From positions 14,136,908-14,200,907 of the forward strand of contig CM029378.1 of the NCBI GenBank assembly GCA_017165825.1: a stretch of 64,000 nucleotides of DNA, in the 5' to 3' direction. How positions within the stretch are numbered: the first letter of the stretch is position 1; the number at the start of each line of letters is the position of its first letter. Below the pieces are notes generated by a model that was not told the DNA's origin, did not search any database, and saw only the letters and a list, made by a program, of their open reading frames with translations. Shown here piece by piece: positions 1-12,840 of this stretch. The position numbers and the translations under genes were made by a program. This DNA comes from Hepsetus odoe (taxonomy: Eukaryota > Chordata > Actinopteri > Characiformes > Hepsetidae).

Positions 1-820
1 CAGTTAAACTGAACATATCAAACTGTTCTCAATTCAAGAAAATGAAAACATATTATTCAAATTGTTCACAGCAGACAGTGTATTGCCAAATGAAAATCAA
101 GAACAAATGATCTGACTTCTTAATCTTGTTTATGTTTGCCATAGCTTATACTGTATTGTGATGCAGATGTGCAAAGTTATTCAGCAATTTCTGCCAGCAT
201 TTTGAGGTGTTTTCTTAACTATATGATAATCATAACTAATAAAAACAGTCTAGCCCCATGGATATCCTTAATGGAATCCTTAATGGAAAAATGAAAGGAC
301 TATAGTAATATTGCTGGATTGAATGGTAAAATAAATGTTATTTGCTGGCACAAGATCTTGTTCATCTTTAGATATGACAACACTGCAATAAGACAAAAGA
401 TATGCCAACAATTAGGGAAAGGTCAACTGGTGAGTAGAGTAAAGACACTTACAAACACAACTTTCAGCAAAAACATAAAAAAGTAGTTACTTCCCATTCA
501 TGGGCACAGTTACACAGGACTAATAGCAAACTGGTATCACAACATCTAATTAGTAGGTAAGATTTAATATCTTAGCCCCAAAATATCACAGTGCAGATGT
601 GTAGTGCAAGACTGCCAAGTGAACACAAACACTTAGATGCTCTTTGGAAATGTACGTCACATGGGAATATGGGACAAACATAATATGCACATCATACACA
701 TGCACTCCTCCCCTAAAAAGCATGTCTCTGCTCAGCTACAGTAAAGGTTGAGTGAGAGATGGATGGTTTACTGAGCAGAGAGGCAAGGCTACAGGTCATT
801 TCACAATGGGCAATGTAGCT
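1..820. other. Region downstream of the opsin gene
   Basis: AT-rich DNA 3' of the minus-strand opsin stop codon. It probably includes that gene's 3' UTR on the minus strand. I see no exon, RNA gene or recognisable repeat in it. Confidence 0.5.
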
Positions 821-3800
821 CTACAGAGGACACACTCGGTTCTCCAATAGCGGAAGCTGCTTGGAGGCTCCGTTTTCATTCTGGTCCTGCTCATCTTCCT
901 CATCTTCTTCTCCATTGTTCTCCAAGTTGCTCAAGGCCATGGGGACACGTGCAGCAATGGTGGACATCTCTCCTAAGTGGCTCTCCGCTGTGCCAGTGAT
1001 GGCCCCTTTATCAGATGTTTGGTTTATGTGAGATGAGTCTACATTGGCACCATTGCCTTTAAACATCTGAACCAGGCACTTCCTAAACTGAAGAAAATGA
1101 GGCATAATAAACAAATATTCACACAAAGACTGCATGGCATGGACAAAATACTACTAATCCAAATACTTATTTTGTCGCTATATATGTCATTGGTTTGGAA
1201 GATTTCACACAACAGGTGATAGCCATGGTAAAGGTGAAAGAATCACGTTCCATGTTCCAGGACAGTCATAAGACGTTATGTGTATAATCTTAAAGTCAGA
1301 ATCTGCGCTGTTGGAATATTCAATAAAAACTTGTTGGAATACTTGTTTCTGTCTTGTTGTGGAGCTAAAAGAGAGAGACACACATACTGCAGATCATATG
1401 CCAATCAAAACCACTCGCTCTCTCTCCAGGGGCAGTAGAGATTTGATTTGCACAGGCAAAAAAGGCATTAACATGTAAGTGTACAGCAAAGACAACTCCA
1501 GGAGACACAGTATACTTGCACAAGTCCAGCATTAAATATCAACAAGGAAAAGGTCATTAAGCAGGATTTTTTTTCTGCATTAGGAAACTTTGGCCTTAAT
1601 TAAAGAGGAAAAGGTCATGGACACAATGTGCTCGGTTTGCACTACTTATATGTATTTCCTCAAGGCGTCTGATGGACTGGCAGAGAATGAGGTACCATGG
1701 GTAATTACTGTGATATCCCCTTCCCTAGCTAAATTTAAGATGCAAAAACAAGGGGAGAATGTAATGCTTAACAACTGTACCCATCAAAAATTACACTGAT
1801 GTCAAATTTTTTGACTTAAAAACCTCTTCAACAGGAAAGTTCCGAAACGCATGAAAAATAAGTATGTTTAATTAGCACAACTAGTAATAAAATGAAGAAT
1901 ATTTTAGTTCTTTAGTAATTTTCCTTGCAAAAGACACAGAGCAACACTTTTTCACACAGTATCCTTGATTTGTATCTGTACTTCATGTGTGCAAACCCTT
2001 TCCTTTTAGAAGTCTCATTCTTATCTTTTTCTCAAGAGTTCTGACTTGGTCACTTCCTTTTTATTCTCTCCTTCTCTCATCTCTCCTTCCTACCCCATTG
2101 CTGTGTACTATCTATTAATTACTTTGAAAAATTTAGTGACCCTGTGACCTGAATTAAGCTATGGGAACAGCTGGCCAGTAACTGGGCCAATTCGGGGAGA
2201 AGAGCACAGCTTCAGGGGCTCAGCAGCTCCAGCTCAGGCTTAACTCCAGCCCACCTGGGACCCAACCCCTGGGGGTGGTCATCAGACTCACATCATGAGC
2301 GAGGATCTCCACAACCTCCTCTTCATCACACCCAGACTGCAGATGCTGTCACCTGATGCTCTTTGGGAGCTGAACATACTTAGAACAAATCAAGTGTAAA
2401 ACTGTTGCCATGGCCATAATGATAGCCATGGACTGTACAGTTCCCCTCTGAAGTATATAGATCCCTTGGGATGACAAAAAGGGTACTGTCATGAAGCGAA
2501 CCAAAAAAGCACACATGTTCATTCATAAAACCAGAAGAGGAAGGTTAGATCAAGACAACGAAAGGCATCCAGAGTTTATAGCTGCAGGAACTCAGTCTGG
2601 AGAAACTTACAGAAGAGCACATGATGTATTTTTTATCAGACCTGCTTCAACCACTCTATGCCTCTACACCTTTAAATATTAACGTTTGATCAATTATAGA
2701 ACCAAGAAAAAGCTAAAAAGCCCTTAACTGTGGGTGTCAGCTGCTAGTTTGTCATATATCATTATTAGTCCAATATAAGGATGGACACTGAGGGGGAGGG
2801 GGAGAAATCTCACGTTTAACCATTTTTTGTGTGTGTGTGTTTTTGTGGCTGGAAGGCTCACCAAAGCCATTTGTGTTACCACAAGTGGAATAAGGGCTAC
2901 ATCAAAGGACAATGCACAAGACTTCTTCTTTTGCACATTTTGCCACTGGTACTGCTACATACTGGAAACAGGCCATAAGGGCTGTATTTAGTGCCAGTTT
3001 CTCACTCCATGACTGAAATCTTAGTAAGACTTAGAACGTTAAACAAGCCGAGGAGGTTTTAAATGAGCTCTCTCCATCAGCAGCAATCATTACCAGAGGC
3101 TAAAAACAGACATCTACCATAGCAGCTGGAACAGGGCAGCAGTAGCCTTCTATTTAGGGATTAGATACCAGAATTGGAAGATTATTGGTTGGAATCTCGC
3201 AGCAGTAGGTTGCCCTGAGGTACCCTTGAGCAAGGTACCGTCCCCATCACTGCTCCCTGCACATGCTAGATTTGGCTGCAATTTTTAACCACCTTAAATG
3301 ATTGAATAATTTTCAACTTATAAAATAATAATAATAATAATATGTATTATAAACACCAATTGTTTTAAGTTTAAAGAAAAAAAACTATAATATACACAGC
3401 ATGATTTAATTAGGAACTACATGTAGATAAGACTTATCAAAAGCAATGCCTGTCTGACAAATTACACTCAACATTTAACCGCAAGCCAGGAAAAGATCTC
3501 CTTTTGATGACTGTTTTCCCCAAGTCATACAGCCCTAGCCATCAACAGCAGTTGCTGTGCAGTTTTTGTTTCATATTGTAAAGGAACTTGAAAAACCCTT
3601 AATGTGAGTGCATAATGATAAAAATGTCTAGTGCTGATACAGCATTCCTACACATTGCTGGGAATCATTAACATCTGTGATCTGTTATGATATATTATCT
3701 CACCAAAGTCTCAGACTTTACCAAAATATGTACGTTCCCATACTGGATTGTACAGAAATGCATTAAAATAAAGCAGACAGTGAATGCATACCTGTTTGTT

Positions 3801-4303
3801 CATGAACACATAAATGACTGGGTTGTACACAGCTGCAGTCTTAGAGAAGAAGGCTGGTGCTGCAGCAACACGAGGGTCAATATGGATGGTGGGGCAGGCT
3901 GTAACAGTGATGGAGAATGCAGCATAAGGCGTCCAGCCGACCATATAAGCAATTATCATAACAATCACCATCCGTGCCACAGCTCGGTCCGGCTTCCGAG
4001 CGTTTCCCAACCTTCCATGGGTGTTTGATACCTGGGTAAGATCAAAGCTCTTTAGTAGGCATGGTACTATAATGAATGGGTGGGCATGTTTCATAAAGAC
4101 TGATTTTGACTAAAGACTGTAATCACCAAAAACTACTGAATAGAAACAGCATGGTAACATGATAGATTATAGTTCCTTATTAAAATTAATGTTTATTTCT
4201 TTAATTAATTAATTAAATTTGGTTATAATATTTATTCTTAATATTTGTCTGTTCATTCACTATGTGTATTCCATGCCCATACAAGAGCGAGAGCTAAAGC
4301 TAG

Positions 4304-4343
<40 letters not shown>

Positions 4344-5189
4344 TGTGTCCACATTACATAGTACAATCACACTCTAAAATCCCCGCCCCCCCAATAATAT
4401 AGTGACATCACAGGAAATCACCCACCTTTCTGAGCTTCTGCATGAGTTTGCCATAAGAGACAATAATTACTCCAAGAGGAAGGATAAAGCAGGTTACGAA
4501 GAAAGTGATAATGTAGGTGTGGTCATTGTAGTCTGTCGAGTACCTTAATAAAACAAGCAAAACTTATGACTCTGGTTTTATATCACATTATGGTCAACAG
4601 CTTGAGTAATGTGCACATACAGTGTGTAATCTCTCACTGAAGTCTCTGAGTTATATCTGTCTTGGTCAAAATCTAAATAAGAAATAAAGTGACAAAGAGC
4701 CCCTGCAGGCTAAACACCCGAAGAGCTGATTAAAATGTCACAGTACAAATTACTGCTCATCATGGCCTGTGATACAGATCAGCACCGACTGTTTTTCCAC
4801 CTAACTTTAACACGTCCTGCGGTGATCATATTATGCTCATGTAGACATTAAATGACAGCCTTTGATATAACAGAGAGCAAAAATACACTACAAGCAAGCA
4901 CAGACACTACACCGTGCTTGAAAAACAGCACAGACATTTGATATTGCAGGAAAAATCTTCAAAGCTACTCGGCTGAAACACATTACATATTTTCTCTTAA
5001 GTATATTTTTGTCAATAAAGCGCATAGCCTTGAGCTTTAAGCAAGTCTTTCATATTTTTTTTTATTGAATTTAGACATATAAAGAATATGAATAAATAAT
5101 AGGAGCACCATGCGTATTTCATTCATGCTCATATAAAGAAAGAAAGAAAGGGGTGGAGAAAGAGAGAGAAAAGAAGAGAGAGAGAGAAA

Positions 5190-5241
<52 letters not shown>

Positions 5242-7354
5242 GAGAGAGAGAGAGAAAGGAAGAGAGAGAGAGAGAAAGGAAGAGAAAGAGAAAGAGAGAG
5301 AGAGAGAGAAAGGAAGAGGGTGGAGGGATAGAAAGAGAAAAAGAGAGATGGAGAGAAAAAGAGAGGGAGCAGGAGGGAGGAATAGTGACAGACACCTGCT
5401 GATTGCTTTGAACTCACCAGTTTGGTTCGCAGGTGGTCCCAATCTTGCTGACTGTGTAACTGTTCCAGCCGAACACTGGAGGAATGGTGCAGATGAAAGA
5501 AAAGGTCCAGACGAACAAAAGACCCAATGCTGCATGTTTTCCTCCCAAACGGACGTTTTTCAATGGACGACAGATGACAAAGAAACGCTCAAATGCCAGT
5601 ATAGCCAAAGACCAAAGAGCCACAATTCCTATGGGAGAGGAGTAGAAATGCACAGTCTGTTAACTGTTACAATGATTTTTATATCTAGTTTTCTTTCTCA
5701 CAAGACAAGAAACCAAGTCTGATGACAAGAACTTGCATGGTGGTGGTCTAGTGGTAGGGTACTTGCCTACAGACCTATGGATCCAGAGGTCCCCGGTTCG
5801 AATCCCACCTCTAGCACTACCACCACTGGGTCCCTGAGCAAGACCCTTAACCCTGAGTTGCTCCAGGGGGACTGTCCCTGTAATTAGGAAGTCGCTGTAA
5901 GTCGCTCTGGATAAGAGCGTCTGCTAAATGCCGTGATTGTAAATGTAAATGTGGCAAATCGTTATGTTCAGAAATGTTCTCAATCTTTGTCTCAAACTGT
6001 GGACGAAGAATTCAAAACTTAATTGGACAAGATAAATATGGAGATAAGAGTTTTGCAAAAAAGGTTACCCACAGCCTTCATTATTAAACTCACATCCTCC
6101 CTTGTTTTAAACAATCCTATGTCTTTACTTTAGCAGAGCCAAGTCCAGACCTCCCTCCTCTATGCACTTCACTTTGCCTTTTTACTTTCTGTGAAAATGA
6201 GCCACAGGTTAGGCAACCTATGGAGTATAAAACAGTAGAGGACTTTGTGGTTTAAAAAGATGCTCAGTTTTTGAACACTTTTGTTATAAATGTCTATATT
6301 TCATTAAACTCTTTGCTGCAAAGATTGTTTTCGGTCAGAACAAATTAAAACTACTTACTAACCTTCAAAACACACAGGAGCAAAATAGTGATTTTTACTA
6401 GGCAAGTGAAGTGGTAAAATATCACAGGCGCCCAAAGCCCAGTTTAAATGTGAGACCTGCACCAAAATCTACATCTACAGAGTTACTGTTTGAGTTTTGA
6501 AGGTTTTCTTCATCTGCGAACAGATCACTGTCGGTGGGGATCACAAAACACCCTAAATGAGAGACACCGAAGGTTCACCCAGTTCAGTTTCAAATTTCAA
6601 AACTATTCACACTGTACACTTCCATCAAAGTGTTTGAACTTTTTCCTGTGCTTTAATGCCATATAGATCCTATAAAGCACTTGCCCACCCTGCTCCTGCT
6701 GAACACCTACAGAGATCAGATGTCTGATCCACTTAAGGAACAGAGGAGGGAGAGCAGGGGGAACAGGAATCAGCATTGCCCTTATCCCACATGATATCAT
6801 TCAGGCTTGGTGTTTAAAGTTTGCTTAACTTCTTTGTGCTCCAGTTTTGCTGAAGCAAACTCCAGACACTAATTGCAGCTCCACTGGAGGAAAAGGGAGA
6901 AAGTGAGTAAATGAGTGGTGTTTCTTTCGGAAGAGGGCAGGAGTCCGATTGGAGGGCAGCCGCGCAGAAAGGACTCACCAAAAAAAGTGACGGCGAACCC
7001 CTCCAGCACGCAAGCCCACCTGCCCAGGAAGAAGAAGCCGCGCGAGTTGGTGAGGAAGCTGATGGTGCCGCCGATGAGCGACATGAAGAAATCGGCCACG
7101 GACAGGTTGACGATGATGTAATTGAGCGGCTGGCGCAGCTGCTTGAACTTGTAGGTGACCAGCATGACGGTGAAGTTTTCCGTCAGCGAGATCGAAGTCA
7201 CCACGAACATCAGACACGCCAGGAAAGTGTAGTTCCAGGGGGCGACGGACTTGAGGGGTCCAGAGAAGGGGTCCAGCGGCGCGTCTCCGGACTCGGCGGC
7301 GGCGGCGGCGGCGGTGCTCTGGGTGTTGAACACTCCGTCAGGTGCAGCCTCCAT
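821..7354 (-). CDS. valop: VA (vertebrate ancient) opsin, long form, five exons
   Basis: Non-visual opsin: a retinal-binding, Gt/Gi-type light-sensing GPCR of the plasma membrane, found in deep brain and inner retina in fish. Coding exons (high to low): 7354-6979, 5628-5418, 4543-4426, 4031-3792, 1087-821. All junctions are GT/AG and phases match, giving 403 residues. Visible landmarks: N-glycosylation sequon at N41, conserved ENF in TM1, disulfide Cys115/Cys192, counterion Glu118 in VLEG, ERF (the DRY-type motif) at 139-141, Schiff-base Lys299 in FFSKTAA, NPVIY at 305-309, palmitoylation-type Cys319 in FRKC, and an acidic tail. The match to VA opsins rather than rhodopsin rests on the TM1 and exon-4 wording. 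The start is the Met before EAAPDGV; an in-frame ATG at 7513 could add 53 residues. Teleosts keep valopa and valopb; I cannot say which this is. Confidence 0.93.
1088..3791 (-). other. Opsin intron 4 with a SINE fragment
   Basis: Longest intron of the opsin gene (2.7 kb). It holds a plus-strand SINE fragment around 3185-3255 (GGTTGCCCTGAGGTACCCTT, shared with 13020, 49250 and 62450) and a TAA microsatellite at about 3325-3342. Reading through the exon-4 donor stays open for 26 codons to a stop at 3711. Confidence 0.6.
3185..3255 (+). repeat. Fragment of a tRNA-derived SINE
   Basis: Contains the same body sequence (GGTTGCCCTGAGGTACCCTT, then GAGCAAGGTACCGTCCCC) as the SINEs at 12841-13083, 49116-49337 and 62290-62537. 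The tRNA-like head is degraded or missing. Confidence 0.6.
4304..4343. repeat. (GA)n microsatellite
   Basis: About 17 uninterrupted GA units followed by GTGTGTG, in intron 3 of the opsin gene. Confidence 0.9.
5139..5385. repeat. Long polypurine (GA-rich) tract in opsin intron 2
   Basis: About 245 bp of almost pure A/G on the plus strand (GA runs, GAAAGGAAGAG units). In the opsin transcript it reads as a pyrimidine tract starting only about 35 nt after the exon-2 donor at 5417. Low-complexity open frames here are not genes. Confidence 0.9.
5735..5952 (+). repeat. tRNA-derived SINE with L2-type tail, opsin intron 1
   Basis: The head has a pol III A box (TGGTCTAGTGGTAG) and B box (GGTTCGAATCC). 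The body is followed by the widespread fish 3' tail CTCTGGATAAGAGCGTCTGC then TAAATG and AAATGT repeats. It is intact enough to read as one unit. It is not a tRNA gene: no full cloverleaf and a SINE body follows. Confidence 0.85.
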
Positions 7355-7552
7355 GGCTCCCACAGGGCGAGGACACTGATGGGGGCGAGGGAAAAGTTCA
7401 TGAAGACATCCCTGAGGAGGACGCAGCGTCGATTTGAGGAAGAGATGCTTTGCTGAGGGTCCAGTAGAGTGAAAGTCTAAAGCAGTGTCTCTTTGTAGAT
7501 GAGGAGGCTCCACTGTCCACTGCTCATCGTGGGCATGTCCACCGTGGACTCC

Positions 7553-7560
7553 TTTTTATA
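7553..7560 (-). promoter_or_regulatory. TATA box of the opsin gene
   Basis: Minus strand reads TATAAAAAGG about 200 bp before the chosen ATG. Transcription would start near 7525-7530, leaving a 5' UTR of about 170 nt. The position fits a TATA-driven tissue-specific promoter; no experiment supports it here. Confidence 0.6.
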
Positions 7561-7562
7561 CA

Positions 7563-9340
7563 CTCGGCCATTTCCATCCCTCAAGGTGTGTGCTCCACTC
7601 GTCTCGCCTTTGGCCAACTTTAGGCGAGCTCGAAGCTGCAGATCTGTGCCACTGCTTCTTCCAAACCAGACCCCCTGCACAGGACTCAGCTCTGGCTTTG
7701 GCACTGCTGCTCCTTGCCATCAGTCTGGTGGTGGGTTATTATTACCATCATCCTTTACTTGTGCATGTTTGCTCGATTATTTGCTCTGACATACAAGAAT
7801 GTTTTGAGTAGTACTTTAGAATTGAGACTGTTCTTTTATAAAAAGTGCTGGAAGTTGGTTCAGTTTCACCAGAGTACCCAAACTAAGGCATTTCTATGAA
7901 TAAAGTCTATATAGTATGACTTTCACTAACAGGCACTCATCTATATTCATCTTGTATTTGTATCTACAGTGGTGTGGCACTGGTGATCTTCGGGGTTATT
8001 TGTTTAAGTCTCCATGATCATAAAGTTGAGTTACTTGTCCCAGAACAGTAAAGTTACACTGAAGTACCTTTTGAACACCGTCCACCAATCACTGTCCACC
8101 CCAACCCTGCTCAGTCTGTCTCCGTTTCTCTGCCTGATGTCTTAATTCTGTCTCCAGTGTATCTATCTGTTACACACTTGTACCTTACTCACATATCTCT
8201 TATGAAAAGATGCTCACAGTCAGTGGTTTTGTAAATGTAAGCTAGATACACATGATTATCAGTCCTGTAATTCAGAAATGCTTTTTGTTGCTCCTTGTCT
8301 AGACTAAATGGCTATCTAGGGAAGTCTGGAAATATCTAACCATAGTTTCTAGAAAGCCATTTCTTGACTTTTTGCCCTGTAGTTTATTACATGTCCAATA
8401 GATGGCGGCCATACTAAAAGCATGGGAAAGTGGACTTGGGGCTCCCATGTAATCAATTTACAACTATGTCCACTAAATCAGAATTAGAACCAGAAAAAAA
8501 ACTTAATTGAGGTCAGTTTCTCTAAAAGACACAATGTGATATGTAATAAGTTCATAAGCAAGGTCACAATTGGTCAGATAAAAAAAAATATCTTGTTTTC
8601 TTGCTTTTCTCCTCAGTTTTCTGTCATTTAAGATGAAGTCTGGTCACTGAGTGAGTGGTCTTCCTTTTCTCACAGCAATCAATAGCGCAAGAGGCAAGCA
8701 CGAGGGAGCCCGCTGAGGCTTTTAAAGAGTTTTGACATTTGTTCGATCCATGCAGCATTTTTTTTTTATAGCTGAATGTGTCTCTAGGCAGTGAGGTCAT
8801 TAAAAGGTCAACCTTTTATTCCTCACAGGTTAGACAACTTTAAGCTCCTCTTTTTGTGTGAATTTTTTGTGAAAAAAGCAGCTCTGAATAAAACAGTGCT
8901 TTGCTGAAAGTGTTCATTAAGATCAGGAGAAAGCATATCACGCTCTGCCTTTGTGTGCTGCTTTTGAACAACTGACTCTAGCCATCTTTGAACCCTTGCA
9001 TTCTCAGACACAGATTAAATGCTGCTCTAGGACTAAATTGTACAGCCACTGCAGATTTAAAATCCTGCCTGGGAAAGGGTTTAATCTGGGTTTAGGAAAC
9101 ACATTATTAAAGTGCCCTTGTTTATTTTAGACATGGTGTTCACATATGCTGTATTACATGTATATTTAAGTCTTAGGTGTTGAGATTTTAGTGGATTTTG
9201 TTATAATTATTATTATTGTTATTGTTGTTGCTGCTGCTCCTGTTGTTGGTGGTGGTGGTGGTGGTGGTGGTGGTTGGTCTTCCATAATGTCATAATGTTA
9301 TTATTCTTCCTCTTATCAATCATATTCCATTATTTACAGT
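7563..9340. other. Intergenic, no gene seen
   Basis: Upstream of the opsin promoter. Contains a GGT microsatellite (about 9247-9273). The open frames here are short and have no splice context, so I see no gene. Confidence 0.5.
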
Positions 9341-9790
9341 TTTGTGCAAAGCCTTAGGCCATCCTCATTCCTTTATATTTTTCCTAGGGAACTTGTTTGT
9401 GCAAAAATACTATTTTACACCTGTCAAACTGCCTTATAATTTGCCCGTTGATAAGATTAAGTCAAAGAAACTGGAATAAATGTTTTACTGCGACAGGCTG
9501 AAAGTGCCTAAAGATACAAAGCATCTAGTTAAAGGGGTTCCAAGCACTCAGCATTCAGCATCACCAGTAAACTAATAACCATCCTGATCACCTGTAATCA
9601 CCTAAACCTGCTTCTTCACTGCTTCATCCTTTAAGTTAGATGGCTTTGTATATAGGTCACTGTGGTTTAACAAATAAAACACAATCCTTTTAAACCAGTC
9701 AGCTAAAGGGACTGGACTGAAAATGAAAGCCAAAAACAGTATCCTTCAGTGTGTGTGGAGAACTATTCCACAATACATTACAACATGCAG
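9341..9790 (+). repeat. Non-autonomous Tc1-like repeat, copy 1
   Basis: Begins with a degraded terminal motif (CAGTTTTGTGCAAAGCCTTA) and from about 9440 shares long stretches with 50465-50800, for example CATCACCAGTAAACT and GGACTGAAAATGA. No transposase frame survives. The pairing with the copy near 50.5 kb is direct; calling it Tc1-like is inference from the terminal motif. Confidence 0.6.
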
Positions 9791-11270
9791 AAACAAGGGT
9801 TTCTGCACAGTTAAATAAAGTAAATAAAGTATAAAATAAATAAAGTAAGTTAATTTTATTGTCCAGCATATTTTAGCCAGACTGATGATATTGATGTCTG
9901 TTAAAGCACACAGTCTCAAATTCCAGCTCTGTTTTTAGTAAAACCTGGAAGATTTGTGATCATGAAAATGTCAAATGGCAGTGCATTTGTTTCCATATCT
10001 AATCTTTCAAATGTCTCACTTTAACAAAATAACAATTTAAAAAAATGACAAGATTGAAAATATCAACAATGACTCACGTCAGCAGTGCTTACTCCTTCTG
10101 CACATTCAGAATAGCAGTTAAGAGGAGGAATCATAGTACCTTGTTGCCATGGGAAACAGTAAACAGACAGATTTTATCATCAACGTGAGTGACAGCACCT
10201 TTCTGTGACATTCCGGTCTCCATCAGGCAAATTTGAGTAAGATCCCACAGGCTTTCAAACTGTGGATGATACGTTAAATTCACATTTTTATCTGCCACTG
10301 CATCATATTAAATAATTAAATTGTAAACATTGTATATATAAAAAATGCACTAATGAACTAATACATTAATTATAAAAGCTGCTCTTTTTATGAAATCTTT
10401 CCCCATAAAGAAAAGTAGTGGTTGTGAATCAGTAACTGTGAAGTTAGTTGTAAAGAAAAGATCAATTATGCCGATCCGATTTAATTATCTTGAGTAGAGC
10501 CCATCAGGGTAATGCAAATACGCTTTGAGGAAAATCTTTGCCTTTGAGGATGGGAAGACAGACTCACTCAGAGGCTCTCTTTTCCACTCTTCTCTCTCTG
10601 TTAGTTGGTTAGTGTGCACATGTGTGTGTGTGTGTGTGTTTGTGTAACACATTTTAGGCACTATTTATGGTGCATAGTCTACAAATGCCAATTCCAGCCC
10701 ACCTCTGCGTGTACGTCTGTTAGTGACGTGACTGAATGAGTCACAGTGTTCCCCTCAGTACCTTCTAAAGCATAACAGAATATGCCAAAAGTCATTTGAT
10801 TTTCACCACGAAGCCAGACTCTCATTATGCATAGTGGCTGTGGCATTAAAATGACCTGTGTCCTGCTGCGCAGTTAAACCCTCTCATTTACCCTGGACTT
10901 TCTTATCACGCTCCAGACTCTGTTTGTCAACCTTTAGGCTTCAGATGGCAGGCTGTCTGTCATCAGACCAGCTTCTGTTGGATGTAGTAATGTTTTCTTT
11001 TACTGAAATTAAAGCTATGCATATCTAGGGTTAGTGGGCAATCATGGCATATGCTTCCCATGTAAGGTTTCATATTCATTATATTTCTAGCAGTAACATC
11101 CAAAATTCCTCAGCTATTAAAAATAATCCTATGTTTGTTAAATGTATGGTTGTAGGAAAATAAAAACTTCATTTGGATCCTTTACATTGTGTGCAGATTA
11201 GCTGGAGCCAGAGTGTTTTCAGTTTGGAGCTTCATTTCTCTCTATGTCTGCATGACTTCCCTCCCTCGGT
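9791..11270. other. Intergenic, no gene seen
   Basis: AT-rich DNA with a TG microsatellite (about 10619-10640). I see no exon with plausible splice sites. Confidence 0.5.
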
Positions 11271-11480
11271 CCTAAAACATGCATGTCAGGTGAATTGGAG
11301 ATTCTTAATTGCCCCCTGTGTATGTGATTGTGCTTGTCTGTGTGTCTTCCCTCCGATTTGTTGGTTTACACCTCCAGGGTGATTGTCTGCTTTTCACACT
11401 AAGGATGCTGGGATAGGCTCAGGGACTCTCTGCAACCCTAGTTTGGATTTTTGGGTTATGACTGATTATGTGTATTTGCT
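11271..11480 (+). repeat. Degenerate dispersed fish repeat
   Basis: Carries the pattern CAGGTGAATTGGAGATTCTT ... ATTGCCCC ... GTGTGT ... GGGATAGGCTCAGGG, a wording common to dispersed fish repeats ending in a GGATAGGCTC segment. Family name not assigned. Confidence 0.5.
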
Positions 11481-12840
11481 AAAGCTCAACTCACTTATTT
11501 CTTCAAAAGTTCTTAACATTTTCATCTCTAATTTACCCTGCTTGTAAGTTGATTGAAACATCTTTTTTAGGTTTAAGGGTGATTGAGGAATGAATGCTGG
11601 CAAATTATAGGGCTAAATGTGTGGCGTTTGCTTTTATTGTGTTATTACATTCATATACGTTTTTTCACTTGATTTTATACAATGTATAACTTCATTTGAA
11701 TTTAAAAAGCCATGCATGTGATCACAGAATGGACTTTATTTCCTAACCCTGTGACACAAGATATTAAATTCAATTTTCCACTCCCAAACTGCATCTGTGG
11801 AACAGGAGCCAAAACACAGTTTATAAGAAAGAAGCACATATGTGTATCTACAGTGATTGTCAGGCAACCTTTTCCACCACAGAATCTGAGCATATACGCA
11901 CCATGATCTCAGGCTCAGAAAGAGCCTTCCACGAAGGCAAAAAATGTCATTTGTTCTTCCAGGAAATGACTGACTGAAATCTCATTAGCTTTTGAATTTG
12001 TTATGGTTAAATCCAAGACAGAGCTGTAAAATCCCTGTAACAATATGTAAGAGCAGTGGGTTATTCTGGGTAACTGTATTAGGATAAGAATAAGTGAACT
12101 GTGCTGTGGAAAGCTGTAATATATATATAGGCACATGGACAAATGTTGATGGAACCATGTAGTTTGAAACAGTTGCTAGAAACCTGATGAGCTCAGATGT
12201 TTCGCTGGGAGCTCCTCCTTGATTGCATTAATGTGGCAGACCCCACAAGGTATTGGGCAGCCATCCTCATAAGGACCACATATGCCCACTTCCGCCTCAA
12301 ATTGCCCCTTCCCATCTGCCCTCTTCTGCCTTCCAGCTTTTCCTCTTCACTCTTGAAAACCATCATAAGTACTCTGTGAGAACTCACAGTCATGGCCCAG
12401 TAAGGGAAAAACTATCTTTATCAGTTGTTGCACACATATGGCAAGGTATCCCACAAGCCTGAGCTAGACTGATTTGCAACTATGCATGACTCAAAACAGA
12501 AACATTACCACTGAGAAAGTATCTGAAAAAACTGTTTAATTCCCCTGAGAGCATGTAGGTAATGTAGAAACCAGTGAGTTTTAAATTTGAGGAAGAAAGA
12601 CTATTATTTGTGGAACTAATCTTTGTGTGGTTTATAATAGCTTTGTTCACTTTTTGTTTTCTCAGAATACATTATTTGTACCATAATGTATTAATTGTGT
12701 ACAAACGTGTTATTTTGATCACTAATAACTAACTAACTAATAACTAACTAATGATCATAGTGAATCAGTCAAAGTGAAACATATGGATCTCCTGATTTAA
12801 TATTTAAACCAGAGCTCAAAGTATTTAATCCATTAAACCC
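11481..12840. other. Intergenic, no gene seen
   Basis: No supported exon. Contains a short TAACTAAC-type tandem repeat around 12722-12752. Confidence 0.45.

Noticed and set aside
5037..5722. Long open frames on both strands over the GA tract
   Set aside because: They are made by a low-complexity (GA)n repeat that has no stop codons in several frames; the tract is intronic to the opsin gene.
5735..5810. tRNA-like sequence with A and B boxes
   Set aside because: It continues into a SINE body and tail and has no convincing full cloverleaf; the same applies at 13030, 49300 and 62490.
6911..7456. 181-codon plus-strand frame opposite opsin exon 1
   Set aside because: Shadow of a GC-rich coding exon; Arg/Gly/Glu-rich with no domain.
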